In this document: one piece after another, positions 10,943 to 22,996 of the stretch | Position numbering within the stretch: position 1 is the stretch's first letter | How the letters are laid out: every line of letters begins with the position of its first letter | Source: Pelobates cultripes | Lineage: Eukaryota; Chordata; Amphibia; Anura; Pelobatidae | Reading direction: 5' to 3' | DNA length: 64,000 bases | Assembly (NCBI GenBank): GCA_933207985.1 | Contig: OW240916.1 | Coordinates: forward strand, 300,389,561-300,453,560 | Position numbers and translations under genes: made by a program | Notes under the pieces: generated by a model | The model's input: only the letters and a program-made list of their open reading frames with translations | Told to the model about the DNA's origin: nothing | Database searches by the model: none

Positions 10943-13900
10943 TTAAAAGAGAGCAAGAGACAGGTATGGGAGGTAGAGGCCATAAGCTTTCCTAAAGAGA
11001 TGGGTTTTAAGGCACTTCTTAAAAGATGCAAGACTATGGGAGAGTCTGATGGCGGTAGGCAGGCTATTCCATAGGAAGGGAGCCACCCACGAGAAGTCCT
11101 GCAAGCATGAGATGGCCGTACGGGTGCGGACAACGGACAGGAGGTGGTCACGGGCAGAGCGGAGAGACCGAGAAGGGTCTCTGGATCTATGGATCTGTGA
11201 GGAGATATAAGAGGGGCTAGAGTTGTTCAGTGCTTTATAGGTGTGAATTAATACCTTGAATTGACTCCTGTAGCATACAGGAAGCCAATGTAAGGACTGG
11301 CAGAGGGGTGAGGTGTGAGAGAACCAACTAGAGAGGAAGATCAGTCTGGCAGCAGCGTTCATTATGGACTGTAGCGGTGCAGTACGGCTTTTGGGAAGAC
11401 CAATCAGGAGAGGGTTACAATAATCCATGCGGGAAATTACTAGAGCACAGACAAGCTCCTTGGTAGTATCTGGTGCAAGAAAGGGGCAGATGCGGGCTAT
11501 GTTTTTAAGATGGAATCTACAGGATTTGGCAACATGCTGGATGTGAGGCTCAAAGGTGAGGCCAGAATCAAGTATGACGCCAAGACAGCTCGCTTGCAAG
11601 GATGGACTGATGTGGGTACCACAAACTTGAAGGGAGAGTGAAAGAGGAGGATCAGTATTAGGAAGAGGAAAGACAAGAAGCTCAGTTTTAGAGAGATTGA
11701 GTTTCAGAAAGCAGGAGGACATCCAGTCAGAGATGGAAGAAAGGCAAGCAGTGACACGTTGCAGGACGGCAGGGGAGCGGTCCAGGGAGGAGAGATATAA
11801 CTGGGTGTCATCAGCGTACAGGTGGTAGTGGAATCCAAAATAGGTAATAAGTTTGCCAAGAGAGGCAGTATAGAGGCAGTATAGAGAGAAAATAGAAGGG
11901 GACCAAGGACAGAGCCTTGGGGGACCCCAACCGAGACAGGACGAGGGGAGGAGGTATCAAGAGGAAAACCATGAGAGGACAGAGTCACAGAGACCAAGTG
12001 ATTGAAGAGTTTGAAGAAGGAGAGCATGATCAATGGCGTCAAAGGCCGCAGAGAGGTCAAGAAGAATTAGTATGGAGTAGTGGTCTTTGGATTTAGCTGC
12101 GATTAGGTCGTTAGTAACTTTGATAAGCGCGGTCTCAGTAGAGTGGAGAGGGCGGAAACCAGATTGAAGAGGGTCAAGGAGAGAGTTGGAATTGAGGAAA
12201 TGAGACACGCGGGTAAAGACAAATCTTTCCAGAAGCTTTAAGGAAAAGGAAGCAGGGATATGGGACGATAGTTAGAGGGGGTGGACGGGTCGAGGGATGT
12301 TTTTTTTAGTATAGGTACTACAGTGGCATGTTTAAGGTTAGCAGGGACAATGCCAGAAGAGAGAGAGCAGTTGAAGATGTGCATTAAGGAAGGCACGAGA
12401 CAAGTGGAGAGAGATCTAATAAGGTGAGATGGGACAGGATCGAGCGGGCAAGTGGTGGGGCGAGAGGAAAAGAGAAGAGCAGCCACCTCTTGGTCAGTAG
12501 CCGGGGAGAATGTCTGAAGGAACAGATCTATGTGTGGTTGAGAAACAGAATGGTAAGGAGGGGAGAATACAAAGTTGTCAGCAGTAAGGTTAGTTTGGGG
12601 GGTGGCCACAGCAGGGCGAAGAAGAGAATTAAAGGTGTCAAAGAGACGCCTGGGATTGCGGGAGCATGAACTAATGAGAGAGGAAAAGTAGGACTGTTTG
12701 GGAAGGGCAAGGGCTGCGCTGTATGAACACAATATGAATCTATGATGGAGAAAGTCTGACTGGATGCGAGACTTCCTCCAGGAGCGTTCAGCACAACGGG
12801 AGCATCTTTGTAGTTAGCGTGTTGATTAAGTATGCCACGATTGGGGGCGGGTCCTCCTCGAGGTGCTGGTTTGGAGCGGTGCTGCAGCATTCAAGGCAGA
12901 GGTGAGGGTAGTGTTATATGTGGAGATGGCCAGTGAAGGACAGGAGAGGGAAGGGATGGACAGCAGTTGTGAATCAATATCAGCTGACAACTGCTGGAGA
13001 TCAAGAGTTGAGGGGGGTTAGGCTGAGGTTGTTGGGTGAGAGGGTACATGAGAGCAAACGATAAGAGGTGGTGATCAGAGAGAGGAAATGGAGTTTTGCA
13101 GATATTAGATACTGTACATACATAAGAGAAGATTAGGTCAAGGGTATTGCCAGCTACATGGGTGGGAGAATTAGCCCACTGTGATAGTCCGAGGGAGGAA
13201 GTAATTGAGAGTAGTTTAGAGGCTGCAGAGGTCAAAGGTGGGTTAATAGGAATATTGAAGTCCCCGAGAATTAGGGATGGAATATTAGGAGAGAGGAAAT
13301 AGGGTAGCCCGGCAGCAAAGTGGTCAAGGAAGAGAAGAGGGGAGCCAGGGGGACGATAAACAACAGCAATGTTAGCAGAGAAGGGTTTGAATTGAATGTA
13401 TTTCAAATGATGGGAAAGAGAGGGAAGAGGGGGGGTGGGTAGAAGTTTAAAGGAGCAGTGAGGGGAGAGAAGAAACCCTACACCACCACCTTTACATTCA
13501 GAGTTTCTTGGGTTGTGGGTAATTGAAGACCATCAAAGGACAAAGATGCAGGGGTAGCAGTGTCAGAGGGGGAGAGCCAGGTTTCTGTTAAGGCTAGTAA
13601 ATCTATTGAATGAGATATGAAGAAGTCATGGACAGCAGTGGATTTAGTAATATTGCAAACAGAGCGTGCATTCCAGAGGGCAGTATTGAAGGAGGATTTA
13701 TAGGAACATGAGATGGGTATGAGATTAGTGTGGATCCTTGGGTTAGTATGTGGTGAGTTTGCTGAGATAGGACCGGGGTTTGGAGAGACATCACCAGCTG
13801 CTAGGAGCAGAAGGATAGAAAGGAAGTAAAGGTGGGAGTAGGATTTGAAAGTTTTGTAGGAGGGTATGTATGTAGAGGATTTGGGAGGAGCTGGTGAAGA

Positions 13901-14065
13901 TAGGCTGGAAAGGTATGTGTAGAGTGCATGGGATGAATAGGGAGGGGAGGGTAGTAAGGTGGAAGTAATGAAGATGATGTTGCCACGGACAGGTGAGCAA
14001 AAGGATAGGGAAATTTTGGTAATGAGAGAAGATAGTGTTAAAGTGAAAAATAGAAGGGAAAACAT
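10943..14065 (-). pseudogene. L2 ORF2 (endonuclease + reverse transcriptase), frameshifted
   Basis: The pieces, in gene order, are as follows. N-terminus and start of the APE-type endonuclease, 14065-13478, with LLLLLAAGDVSPNPGP, ALWNARSV and LALTETWLS. Rest of the endonuclease, 13406-12891, with LILGDFNIPINPP and LSDHHLLSF. Linker and early reverse transcriptase, 12732-12238, with [10 protein letters not shown]. Motif A, 12208-11957, with [13 protein letters not shown]. Motif B, 12060-11704, with [25 protein letters not shown] is still readable in another frame near 11803-11829. The C-terminal domain is at 11722-10943, with SRMDYCNPLL and LHWLPV. Frame changes between pieces show the copy is dead. 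Such proteins normally nick DNA and reverse-transcribe their own RNA. Confidence 0.85.
13769..13792 (-). other. 2A-like ribosome-skipping motif in L2 N-terminus
   Basis: The minus-strand codons GAT GTC TCT CCA AAC CCC GGT CCT read DVSPNPGP, preceded by a leucine/alanine-rich LLLLLAAG. The D-V-x-x-N-P-G-P core is that of 2A peptides, which release the upstream chain between Gly and the last Pro during translation. 2A-like sequences have been described at the N-terminus of some non-LTR retrotransposon proteins. Activity here is inferred only. Confidence 0.7.
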
Positions 14066-14085
14066 TAGAGAAAGTGTATTATATA

Positions 14086-14117
<32 letters not shown>
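14086..14117. repeat. (TA)n microsatellite
   Basis: Alternating AT immediately beyond the 5' end of the minus-strand L2. Confidence 0.9.
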
Positions 14118-14120
<3 letters not shown>

Positions 14121-14617
14121 CAAATAGAGATTGTAGCCGTATTAGTCCAGTGATGTAGATGTAAAAAACAGAAGCATTTCTTACATCTATATATATGCAC
14201 ATATATAAATCATATACATACACACACACACACACACACACAAATATCAATGAGTGTTTAAACCATTGTAAGGATGCAGTATGTTAACAGAGGATTTCAG
14301 GCGAGGAGAGGTTTAGTGACTTGATTGGTGTGTTTTGGAAACCAGCTGATTTGCACTGTCTATAAGTAAGGTAAGTTGGAGGTGCTCTTCTAATATATAA
14401 GATATTTGGGTTTTGCCCCAGTCACAGAGTAAGACAAAGGTTTTTCCATACTGGGACAATTACAGGTATAACAAAAAGAACAAAAATAATGTGGGCAATG
14501 TACCATTAAGTCAATTTCCTTTGTGTCTCAGCATTTATGTATACAACTGTTTTATTTCATTGTTCGTTACATTTAAAGATTAAACGGGACTTAATAAATC
14601 ATACAACATTTGCATGT
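14118..14617. other. (CA)n tract and unassigned DNA
   Basis: A CA run spans about 14221-14241. Around 14132-14175 a GTAGCCGTATTAGTCCAG segment resembles a dispersed vertebrate repeat, but I cannot name its family. The rest is unassigned. Confidence 0.5.
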
Positions 14618-14735
14618 TTAACCCCTTAAGGTCACTTGTATAAGTTCTGACCAAAACAAAACTAAAACATAACCTGAAATTTGCCCTTTGTGTCTGTTCA
14701 ACCATAATTTACTTCTTCCATATTAAGTAAAATTA
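14618..14735 (-). mobile_element. Terminal fragment of TTAA-CCCCTTAAGG element
   Basis: TTAACCCCTTAAGGTCAC opens the fragment. The following text (ACCAAAACAAAAC, AATTTGCCCT, GTTCAACCATAATT) is the reverse complement of the right end of the 19568-21018 element. Only about 115 bp remain. Confidence 0.7.
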
Positions 14736-15240
14736 TTTCTTAGTTCTTCTTAGTTCTGCATGGCATTTTACCTGTGAATGCCATAATACTGTTAGAGTCA
14801 CATGATTGGGTTTTATCATGGATTAGCCATAGCCATAGCCATAGTCGTACTCCCTGAGTTGTCAGGCAGTTCCCATGAACAGTATTGCTGCAGAAGGTAT
14901 GTATAGAGAGCTGGGGGGGAGAAGGGGAGGAAGGAGAGCAATCCTCTAGGCAGTCTATGCTGCCCTGTGGTGTTTAAACCCACATAAAAAAAAAAAAAAA
15001 AAAATATTCCTAAAATGCAGCATCTATTTATCGTAAGGCAAATACTGTCAGCATACACAGCAGCTCTGAATGATTTAATTTCAAAGCATTACATCTTGTT
15101 AGGTAGATTGAAACTGAAAATAGGTCAACTTTATAAGGTATTACAAGATCCAGACAGGCATCTATTTTAGTTGGTGCTTCTACTAATTGAAACATGAAAG
15201 TGTAATTTAACAGGTTCAAAAGCCTGTTTCCCTTAACTGT
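14736..15240. other. Unassigned DNA with an A-run
   Basis: Contains a run of about 21 A at 14984-15004 and no supported gene. Confidence 0.5.
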
Positions 15241-15807
15241 ACTTCTAGTCCCTCTGGGTCAGCCAATGACTGGATACTAATGTTGGCCTATTTTCAAACA
15301 ATCAAGTTAGGGAGCACTGGGGAACTGGTGACCATAATATGGTATCATTTGAGCTTAACTAAAAAATAAATAAAAAATTATAAGGGCTTCACAAAAACAC
15401 TTTATTTTAAAAAGGCTAATTCCACTAGGATAATGGTGTCTTTAGAACTAATTGACTCAATACATACCACTGGGAAATAAATATTAAAGAAGCAAATTAA
15501 AAAAACAACATGGCTTAGTAAAAGGGACAGTGAAGTAATAAACAACAAGAAAATGATATTCAAAGCATTGAAATTATGTTTTCATCCTATAAGAAATATT
15601 TAGGGCTTTCAATGGGGAATATGGGCTAAACAAGAAAATGGAATGTTCATAGCCAGAGAGGGCAAGACCAATCAATGAGTTAATCAATGAGGATCAGAAG
15701 TCAGAAATAAAAAATAAAAATAAAAAAAAGTTTCTTCAAAAAGACAGTGTTTACATTACAATTCCTGCAGTACCTTCTACTATACACAGCAGAACAACAA
15801 CATTAAG

Positions 15808-16224
15808 CAGGGCTGACTTAACGCATCAGCATGCCAGGGGCCCCATAGGCTTGCCAACTTTTCAGTATATTATTCAGCGAGAACCTTCAAACTCACTTTA
15901 TTAAAATGTTTAGGTGGACTAATCATCTCAATATTAGCGGACCGTGACACAGTACTAACTGTACATAAGCAAGACAAAATCAACACACAAAATGTATTAA
16001 AGCCGAAAGCTATAATAAAGTTCTTCTAGATTTTCAATAGTCCATGTCAGTTGCCTCCCTTTGCTACCTACTAAACATTTGTGTGAATTTTGTTGGAGGC
16101 ACTAATAGATTTAAGCATAATTTTATTGATAATTTGCATTTGCATTACTTAAAAGTGGTTATGTAGGCAGGGCCCAGTGCTATGCTTTGTACAGAGGGCC
16201 CATAATGAGGTTGAGATGGCCCTG
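15808..16224. mobile_element. hAT-type MITE
   Basis: The 417-bp element starts CAGGGCTGACTTA and ends in GGCCCTG, giving hAT-like ends. The 8-bp flanks ACATTAAG (15800-15807) and TCATTAAT (16225-16232) agree at six of eight positions, sharing CATTAA. No transposase is encoded. It lies within the degraded CR1. Confidence 0.65.
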
Positions 16225-16360
16225 TCATTAATCTGTAGATATTCTGGTGACTATAAGGAATAATATTAAGGAATTAATTTAAAAAATATATCATAAGAAG
16301 AAATCAAGATGATTTTATGAAATGCAGTTCATTCTATGAAGATAGTAGAAATATGTCCTG

Positions 16361-16665
16361 GGTTCACTTCTTTCTAATCTGTTTATAAATGATCGTGAAT
16401 TAGGCATTGAACATGATGTGTCAGTGTTTTCAGATGACACAAATCTAGAAAAAAAGAAGCACCTCAGAGGGGATATGATAACACTATGCAAATATATACA
16501 GGGTCAGTATAAACTGTTATGTGCCAACCTGTTTATTAGCAGGAATATACAACAGACACGGGGTCATCTATTGAGACTGGAAGAAAGGCAATTTTGCTTA
16601 CAGCAAAGGAAAGAGTTAGTTACAATAAGAACAATAAAGATGTGGAATGCTTTACCCAAGGAGGT
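16361..16665 (+). pseudogene. CR1 reverse transcriptase remnant with internal deletion
   Basis: Motif B-like LGSLLSNLFIND is followed by VFSDDT, the counterpart of the catalytic YADDT box. About five residues later comes LEKKKHLRGDMI, which in intact copies lies some hundreds of residues downstream. TIKMWNALPKEVV then ends the matching part. The region between the catalytic box and the C-terminal domain is therefore deleted and the copy cannot function. Confidence 0.7.
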
Positions 16666-16667
16666 TG

Positions 16668-16990
16668 TCTTTTTTTTTTTTATGTATTTCAGACGTGTAG
16701 CTGCCATGTATAGTTTGTTAATGCTTCTCCATTTCGGGCCATGGTACTCTTGTCATCATCAATATCTATTGATTTCCCAATAATCCCCCTCCCAAGTCCC
16801 CCACCCCCAACCTTAGTTTTATTTCATTGTATACTTGTTTAGTTTGCTTTGTTAATTTACTTTTTTGGAGAGAGCGAGAGTCACTTATATCTAGTGTGTT
16901 ATCTTTATTTTATTATTCTGTTTTGGCTGCCTGTTTTGGGGATATGATCTCTGCCTTTTTTAACTTATCAATTCCATTTTATCTATCCAG
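16668..16990 (-). other. Unidentified insertion beginning with poly-T
   Basis: A run of T breaks the CR1 frame directly after the codons for EVV. CR1-like sequence resumes near 16995. The T-run at the left end would be a poly-A tail on the minus strand, so a retroposed minus-strand sequence is possible. I do not recognise the body, which includes a C-rich part at 16785-16812. Confidence 0.4.
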
Positions 16991-17040
16991 AATATGAAAA
17001 ACTGAATATTCAAAGATATAATTAACATGTATCTAACCCA

Positions 17041-18337
17041 GTTATTCAACCAAGCACAAATATGATGGCTATATCTGTGTCAATAAGAATTGTTCCCTTT
17101 TTTGTCACAAAATTGGCCATTACTTCAAATTTATTTATTTTTTTACTTCTTTTAGTACTATATAAAAAATAAAATACCTGCCCCGTATACAGCAACTGTA
17201 AATTATTGCATAGCCACAGTATACCTAAAATGCCAAACAAAACACACAAATATGAAAAAAGCATAGCTACACCTTTTGACATCCCGACTGTGTTCTTTTA
17301 GATTCCATTAGCAGTAGCCTGCTATATTATTCAGAATTTTATATGTATAACCCTTATAGAGTTCTCTGTTTCCCTGCCTTTAAAATTTAGGTAATCAATA
17401 ATTCAACATCCAATCCACCAGAACCTCAGTACTAATGTCCATTAGGCATTTGAATCACCTCCCTAAGCGTAAATGATCAACCAATATAAATTGAGCAGCA
17501 GAATTTGTTTACATGGAGAAAATATAAAATTCATCGTTGTAATACATCTGTGGTTTTGTTATTTTGCGAGTACTCAATCTAAATTAGTATGTATTTTTTT
17601 TTTTTATAAAATTGTTGGAGTTTCAAATTCTTAGCAGTGTTTTTTTTTTTATATACCTATCAAGCCTTCCTGCACAATTTTGTATTTTCCCATACTGGTA
17701 TTTTAATTTGGGTTTAGCATTAATAACTGCCATTCATATGTTTGTTTTTCTCCTTGGGAAGACAATAATGATATTTTTTAAACCAATTAAAATATATTTT
17801 GCTTATTTTGTCTGGCATAAATTACCCAAGCTCAATATTTTGCACCATTCCATGATGGCTTATCAACAATCAACATTTAAATGTCAATCTAAAAACCCTT
17901 CCATACCTTAACATCTTTAGAATATAGGGGGAGTGTACTATAAAACACAGATTATTATTTCAAAATGCTGCACAAACTTCACAGTCTTTATAGAGGCTTA
18001 CAAAACTCAGAATGATACCTCACTGAAGCAGTAAATGTTAGAGAGGTGAATATTGTAATCTCCTTTGACACTAAAATCATTGAAACAAGACATGTTTTGT
18101 GGATGGAAAACTATCACAGTTTTTTATAGATTAAAATAAAAGATCACATGTGTCGGTGTATATGATTTTGTAATGTGTACAAGTAACTAAATGTCTCCTG
18201 TCTGTGCATCTCCTGGCATTCACGTGTCTGTGGGGCAAACATCTTCAAATTCTTACCAAAAATCATGCATGTAATCAAGCTCAAATGAGCATAAACAAGC
18301 CTTAAAAGGGCTCCAAAACATTTTCATCTAAATTAAG
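17041..18337. other. Intronic DNA, nothing recognised
   Basis: AT-rich with short T-runs (17589-17605 and 17640-17650). No element ends or gene seen. Confidence 0.5.
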
Positions 18338-18831
18338 TTGTTATTGTGCCCAAAGGCACTCTTACCTCAATGGGTAAACCGTTCTAACCTAAACAGTTTA
18401 ACCTAAAGTTGAATCCGGCAATGATGTCCATCCCTTCCCTGTCGGCATCCAGCTTCAGAATTTTCACATAAGGAAGTGCAGAATGCCGTCTGGAAGAGGC
18501 GCAACTGATTGGCCGAGAGTCAGCTGACCACTTTCAGCCAATCAGTGATTCCTCATTCACTAAACTGGCTTGGAAAGAAATGTGCCTTTCTCAATCCAGT
18601 TTAGTGAATGGGGAATCACTGATTGGGAACTTCAGCTGACCGCTCTCAGCCAATGAGCATTGACCCTGCTTGGTGGCACTCCGTGCTTCCTGAATGTAAA
18701 AATTCACAGGCCGGATGCTGCCAGGAAAGGAGTGAACATCGTCACCGGATGCAACTTTGGGTTAAACCATTCGATAACAGTTTAACCCCTGAAATAAGAG
18801 TGCCTTTAGGGGCCTGCTGGCACCATAACAA
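18338..18831. mobile_element. Palindromic MITE
   Basis: The left end TTGTTATTGTGCC and the right end GGCACCATAACAA are inverted. Inner pieces also match in inverted order (AAAGGCACTCTTA on the left against TAAGAGTGCCTTT on the right). The centre holds a further inverted pair around CCAATCAGTGATTCC and GGAATCACTGATTGG. Length is 494 bp with no coding capacity. Superfamily undecided. Confidence 0.7.
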
Positions 18832-19567
18832 AAGATAGATTAATTAGAAAGATTAATTAGACAGACAGATTTATGATTTCAGGTGCTCAGCCTCATTCAT
18901 TCCTAACAAATGCATAACATCCAGCACATACAGTGGCCAAGAAAATGCTTGTGAACTCTTTATAAATGACAGTATGTATGTGTCAAGTAAGCTTCAGTAA
19001 TCAACAAACACATTATGTTTTAGATAGATAGATAATATATGGTATTATGTACCTATAGCAACACGAAAATATAATAAGTATATAATTATGCATATATGAA
19101 TACGATTAGATATCAGTCACACTCATTGCAAGGTAATATTTCCTAACAGGTGTCATTTATTTCCTGTGTATTTTTATGAAATCTTCTTTCGAATGTATAA
19201 AAAAAATGAAGCAAATGAAATGTTTTTGCATTGCCTTGCCAGCGTTCCCTCTATTTTGTAGCAGAACGCGGTGTGAATAGCCAGCAGGAAGCCTGACTGT
19301 ATAGATAGAGGCTCGGCATTACCAGCAGGAAGTGTGAGATCATGATGCCACTTTGTGCATTACTGGGAAAATCTCATCAGGTGTACTGTGTCCTGTTTCA
19401 GAAACTGAAATTTTAATTTATCACACCTTATTGTATCTTATGACAAAATAAATCTCAAGCCATGTTATTATATGAAACAATGTGAACATTTATTTCTTGA
19501 TATTACAAACAAATTATAGTTTATAATAACTTGAGATTATTTAGAAATTAAAGTCACAGTCATAATA
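18832..19567. other. Intronic DNA, nothing recognised
   Basis: Unassigned AT-rich sequence. Confidence 0.5.
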
Positions 19568-19899
19568 TTAACCCATTAACGCCCTTAGGGCGTTCTATGC
19601 CATCCCCATTATAATGGGCTTCAAAGGCGGCATAGAACGCCCTAACGGCTTTGAGCCCCAGCGCCCGAGATGTACTCACCTCCGCTGCGATACACTTCTG
19701 GGGGACTGCCTGACAGCCAAGGAAGTCACCCCTTGGCAATTTAGGCCCCCGGGGCCATGTGATCACTTTCAAAGAGCGATCACATGGCAGGCATAGCTGC
19801 CTATGCATCTGCCTGTAGGGCGACTGCCTAATCTGACAGGCAGTCCCCCTGCTGGTGGAAAAAGTGAAAAAAAGTTAGTCCAGCAATCAGAGAAAAAAA

Positions 19900-19937
<38 letters not shown>

Positions 19938-21018
19938 ATATCAAAATACACAAATTATGTATATATATATATATAAAATATATACATTCAGTAACTTTAT
20001 TAAAAAAACTATATAATAAAGTGATATATATATATATATGTAATTTCATTCTAAAAGTATTTTGATATACAGATATACATATAAATAGATATAATTACAA
20101 TTACATAAATATACATGTAGGATTTAAACACATATATATATATGTATATCTTTCTACATGATTAAGTCATTTGATCAATTATAATTTGAGAGACCAGCCT
20201 GACAACCCAGGCAGCAAGTCCTATGTGTATCCCTGTAACTTTCCAAAACACCATAAAACCTGGACATGGGGGGTATTATTGTACTATGGAGACTTTGCTG
20301 AACATAAATATATGTGTTATGAAACAGTAAAACATATCATGATGATGATATCGCCAGAAGAATTGCAGTTTTTGTGAAATAAATGCAAAAAACTAATATG
20401 AATGCTAACTTTGGCCAGTGTTTGTGACTAAGTGGCTGCTAAAAAAGACTGGACATACCCCATTTTGAATACCCTGTGTTGTCTACTTTTACAAATGGTA
20501 TGCCATGATGGGGTTAATTTTCATTCCTGGACTACCATACAGTCTCAAAGGCAACATAAACCCAGCATATTTAATCTGGCAAATTTCAATGGAAGTGGGG
20601 AAAACCCAATAATTGACCCCAGTAAGTTTCCAAAAAAAACTCATAAAACCTGTACATGGGGGGTTACTGTGGTACTCGTGAGACAATGCTGAATACAAAT
20701 GTGTATTTTATTGCAGTAAAACCTTACAGTATTATGACATTCACAGTTAAAATATAATACAGAACATGAAAAATAAATGTTCCTAATTTCTCACACTTTT
20801 TAGATTTTTTTTGCATTCAGTTATGTTTCATATATAAATATGTGATATGATATGAAAGCCCTGTTTCTCCTGAACAAAATGATATATAATAAGTGTGGGT
20901 GCACTTAATATAAAAGAGGTGAATTATGGTTGAACAACATATAGGGCAAATTCCAGGTTTTGCTTACATTTTGTTTTGATCACAACTTGTACAATTGGCT
21001 CCATCCTTAAAGGGTTAA
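19568..21018. mobile_element. Non-autonomous TTAA element, CCC...GGG ends (family A)
   Basis: Bounded by TTAA at 19568-19571 and 21015-21018. The left end runs CCCATTAACGCCC and the right end CCTTAAAGGG. The left part is a GC-rich hairpin region with GGGCGTTCTATGCC near 19589, inverted at 19629-19642, and GCGATCACATGG. The middle has TA-repeats. The right part has two divergent copies of a block containing AAACCTG-ACATGGGGGGT (about 20255 and 20645). The same block occurs in the elements at 26427 and 44084. No transposase frame is present. Assignment to piggyBac is by TTAA duplication and CCC ends. Confidence 0.72.
19905..19934. repeat. (TA)n microsatellite
   Basis: TA repeat inside the TTAA element, followed by more TA-rich tracts up to about 20150. 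Confidence 0.9.
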
Positions 21019-21156
21019 ACCAACAGCTAATTCTACAGCAGAGATACTGTTCCTGGCATTTTGTAGATCTGTGTTATAGACTCTTCTCAATGTTAATTCT
21101 ATCACAGGGTTTTGTGATATGCTGTAAGCTAAATAATTCATTGCATGATACATACT

Positions 21157-21757
21157 TTAAAGGGACACTAGAGTCACCAGAACAACTACAGCTTATTGAA
21201 TTTGTTCTGGTGAGTAGAATCATTACCTTAAGTCTTTTTGCTGTAAACACTGTCTTTTCAGAAAAAATGCAATGTTTACATTACAGCCTAGTGATAACCT
21301 AACTGGCCACTCCTCAGAGGGCTGTTAGAGATCCTTCCTGGGTCATGGCTGCCTAAAATGCATCCAAACATTCAGTGTCTCCTCCCTCTGCATGCAGACA
21401 CTGAACTTTCCTCATAGAGATTCATTGATTAAATTCATCTCTATGAGGAGATGCTGATTGGCCAGGGCTGTGTTTGAATTGTGCTGGCTCTGCCCCTGAT
21501 CTGCCTCTTTGTCAGTCTCAGCCAATCCTATGGGGAAGCATTGTGATTGGATCAGGCTACCACTTCTGCTGATGTCAGCAGGCAGTAGGGCAGCTCTAAA
21601 GGAAACAGGGACATTGCATGCAGCTGCAGACTTGAATACAAGTAAGATTTTACTATTTTAGGGAGACATGAAGGGACCAGGGTGGCTAGATGGTGGTTAT
21701 AACCCAATAGGGTCAGGAATACATGTTTGTGTTCATGACCCTATAGTGCTCCTTTAA
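21157..21757. mobile_element. TTAA-flanked MITE, GGGACACTA ends (family B)
   Basis: TTAA at 21157-21160 and 21754-21757 brackets ends TTAAAGGGACACTAGAG and CTATAGTGCTCCTTTAA, which are inverted repeats. The interior has inverted pieces such as CTCATAGAGAT and ATCTCTATGAG. No coding capacity. TTAA flanks suggest a piggyBac-type origin. Confidence 0.8.
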
Positions 21758-22553
21758 ACTTAAAAATACAGTCATCACATACAAAGATAATATGAAGTCG
21801 TACAATTTATGTTATTTGGCCCATTCTTAAAAAATATTAGTATTTGCCATGATGTTTTCACTGGGTTCCACAAAAGATAGAATATAGTTTCTTAAGAGTT
21901 TTTATACAGTTCTACTTGCTATTTGTTAGATTAAATCTCAGCTTGTACTGAATACCGGTTTGAATGGGTAGATATATAAAAATATTGCTGGAAAACATGT
22001 GCACAAAAGTTTTAAAAGTGAAGCAATCGTGAACACTACAGAGGTTTCCATGGCAATTGCTTCTCTTTTAGAACTTTTGTCTCTAAACTGATTTTTATAA
22101 TTCTTTTGATGTCTAGTCCAGAAAAACAACAAACAAAATATGATCAATCCTTTCACTTAATGAGATGGCAGGCAACATTACTGGACTTTATATAAGATAT
22201 GAATTTCACATGTAGAAAAAATAATTAAATAAATTAAAATGACCCTTTCCAACACACCAACAATACCAGGCTTTCTATCATGTAAAAGTATTATATTATA
22301 AGCACCATTACTTGGGATTGATTATAAGCACAGTTTTATTAGGGATATCTACTTTAAAAAAAAATGTTTACTTCTGAGCTGTATTAGTTATTTTTCAACT
22401 ATGAAACATTATTTTTCAGACATTCCTAAATGATAAATACATTTATTTTTTTTCCTGGTGAAAGTGTGCAACTTTTGTCTTCTCTATTCAATACTCAATA
22501 TTAGGCACAACCTATTTTCAGAGTACCAGTTGGCTAAATCTACCACACTAGTA
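21758..22553. other. Intronic DNA, nothing recognised
   Basis: AT-rich sequence between two MITEs; no feature supported. Confidence 0.5.
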
Positions 22554-22961
22554 TTAAAGAGATCCAATGGTTTTCCTGGTACTATATATTTCTGATGTGC
22601 CCCCCTCCCTTGCACCCCCTCCCTTGGCACTGAAGTTAAAACCCCTTCAGTCACTTACCTGAATCCAGCTCCGATGTCCTTTGATTTTTGGTCAGGCCAG
22701 CGGGGGAGAACTAATGCGCATGCACGGCATGGGGATAAATGGGATTCTGGAGGTCCTTATGTAGAGCATGAGGATGCCCAGCATCAGATAACAGACCAAA
22801 GGTAGACAGTCACTGAGGGAAGACTGAGAGCTGCAATGTAAACATTGCAGTTTCTCTGGAACTGCAATGTTTTACATTGCAGCACTAGGTGCAAAAGGGA
22901 CACAGCACCCAGACCACTTCAATGAGTTGATGTGGTCTGGGTGCCTACAATGTTCCTTTAA
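22554..22961. mobile_element. TTAA-flanked MITE (family B relative)
   Basis: TTAA at 22554-22557 and 22958-22961. The ends are TTAAAGAGATCC and AATGTTCCTTTAA. Near the right end CCAGACCACTTCAATGAG is followed by its own inverted partner TGTGGTCTGG. The same GTGGTCTGGGTGCC block opens the 25014-25447 element in the other orientation. Confidence 0.7.
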
Positions 22962-22996
22962 CCAGCACCACACAAATCACCAACTAAACTCTTGGT

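Larger units (their letters stand above)
10725..14085 (-). mobile_element. L2-type LINE, nearly full length, decayed
   Basis: On the minus strand it runs from an N-terminal region near 14065 to a 3' end with GCGCTACGGAATCTGTTG and GGCGCTATATAAATGG, then TAATAATAA-type repeats near 10725-10765. That tail closely resembles the end of the plus-strand L2 at 38526-41683. Endonuclease, reverse transcriptase and C-terminal regions are all recognisable but in several frames. The right edge abuts a (TA)n tract, so target-site duplications could not be defined. Confidence 0.85.
15241..17040 (+). mobile_element. Degraded CR1 LINE with internal insertions
   Basis: ACTGGGGAACTGGTGACC at about 15318 recalls the CR1 linker. 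Reverse transcriptase text appears at 16361-16441 (VLGSLLSNLFIND, then VFSDDT). It jumps to the C-terminal domain at 16453-16665 and a 3' UTR piece at about 16995-17030 (GAATATTCAAAGATATAAT). It is interrupted by an hAT MITE (15808-16224) and by a poly-T-led insertion (about 16668-16990). Outer limits are approximate. Confidence 0.65.

Noticed and set aside
12424..12669. Plus-strand open frame inside the minus-strand L2
   Set aside because: Antisense to the recognised L2 reverse transcriptase linker; purine-rich composition keeps it open by chance.
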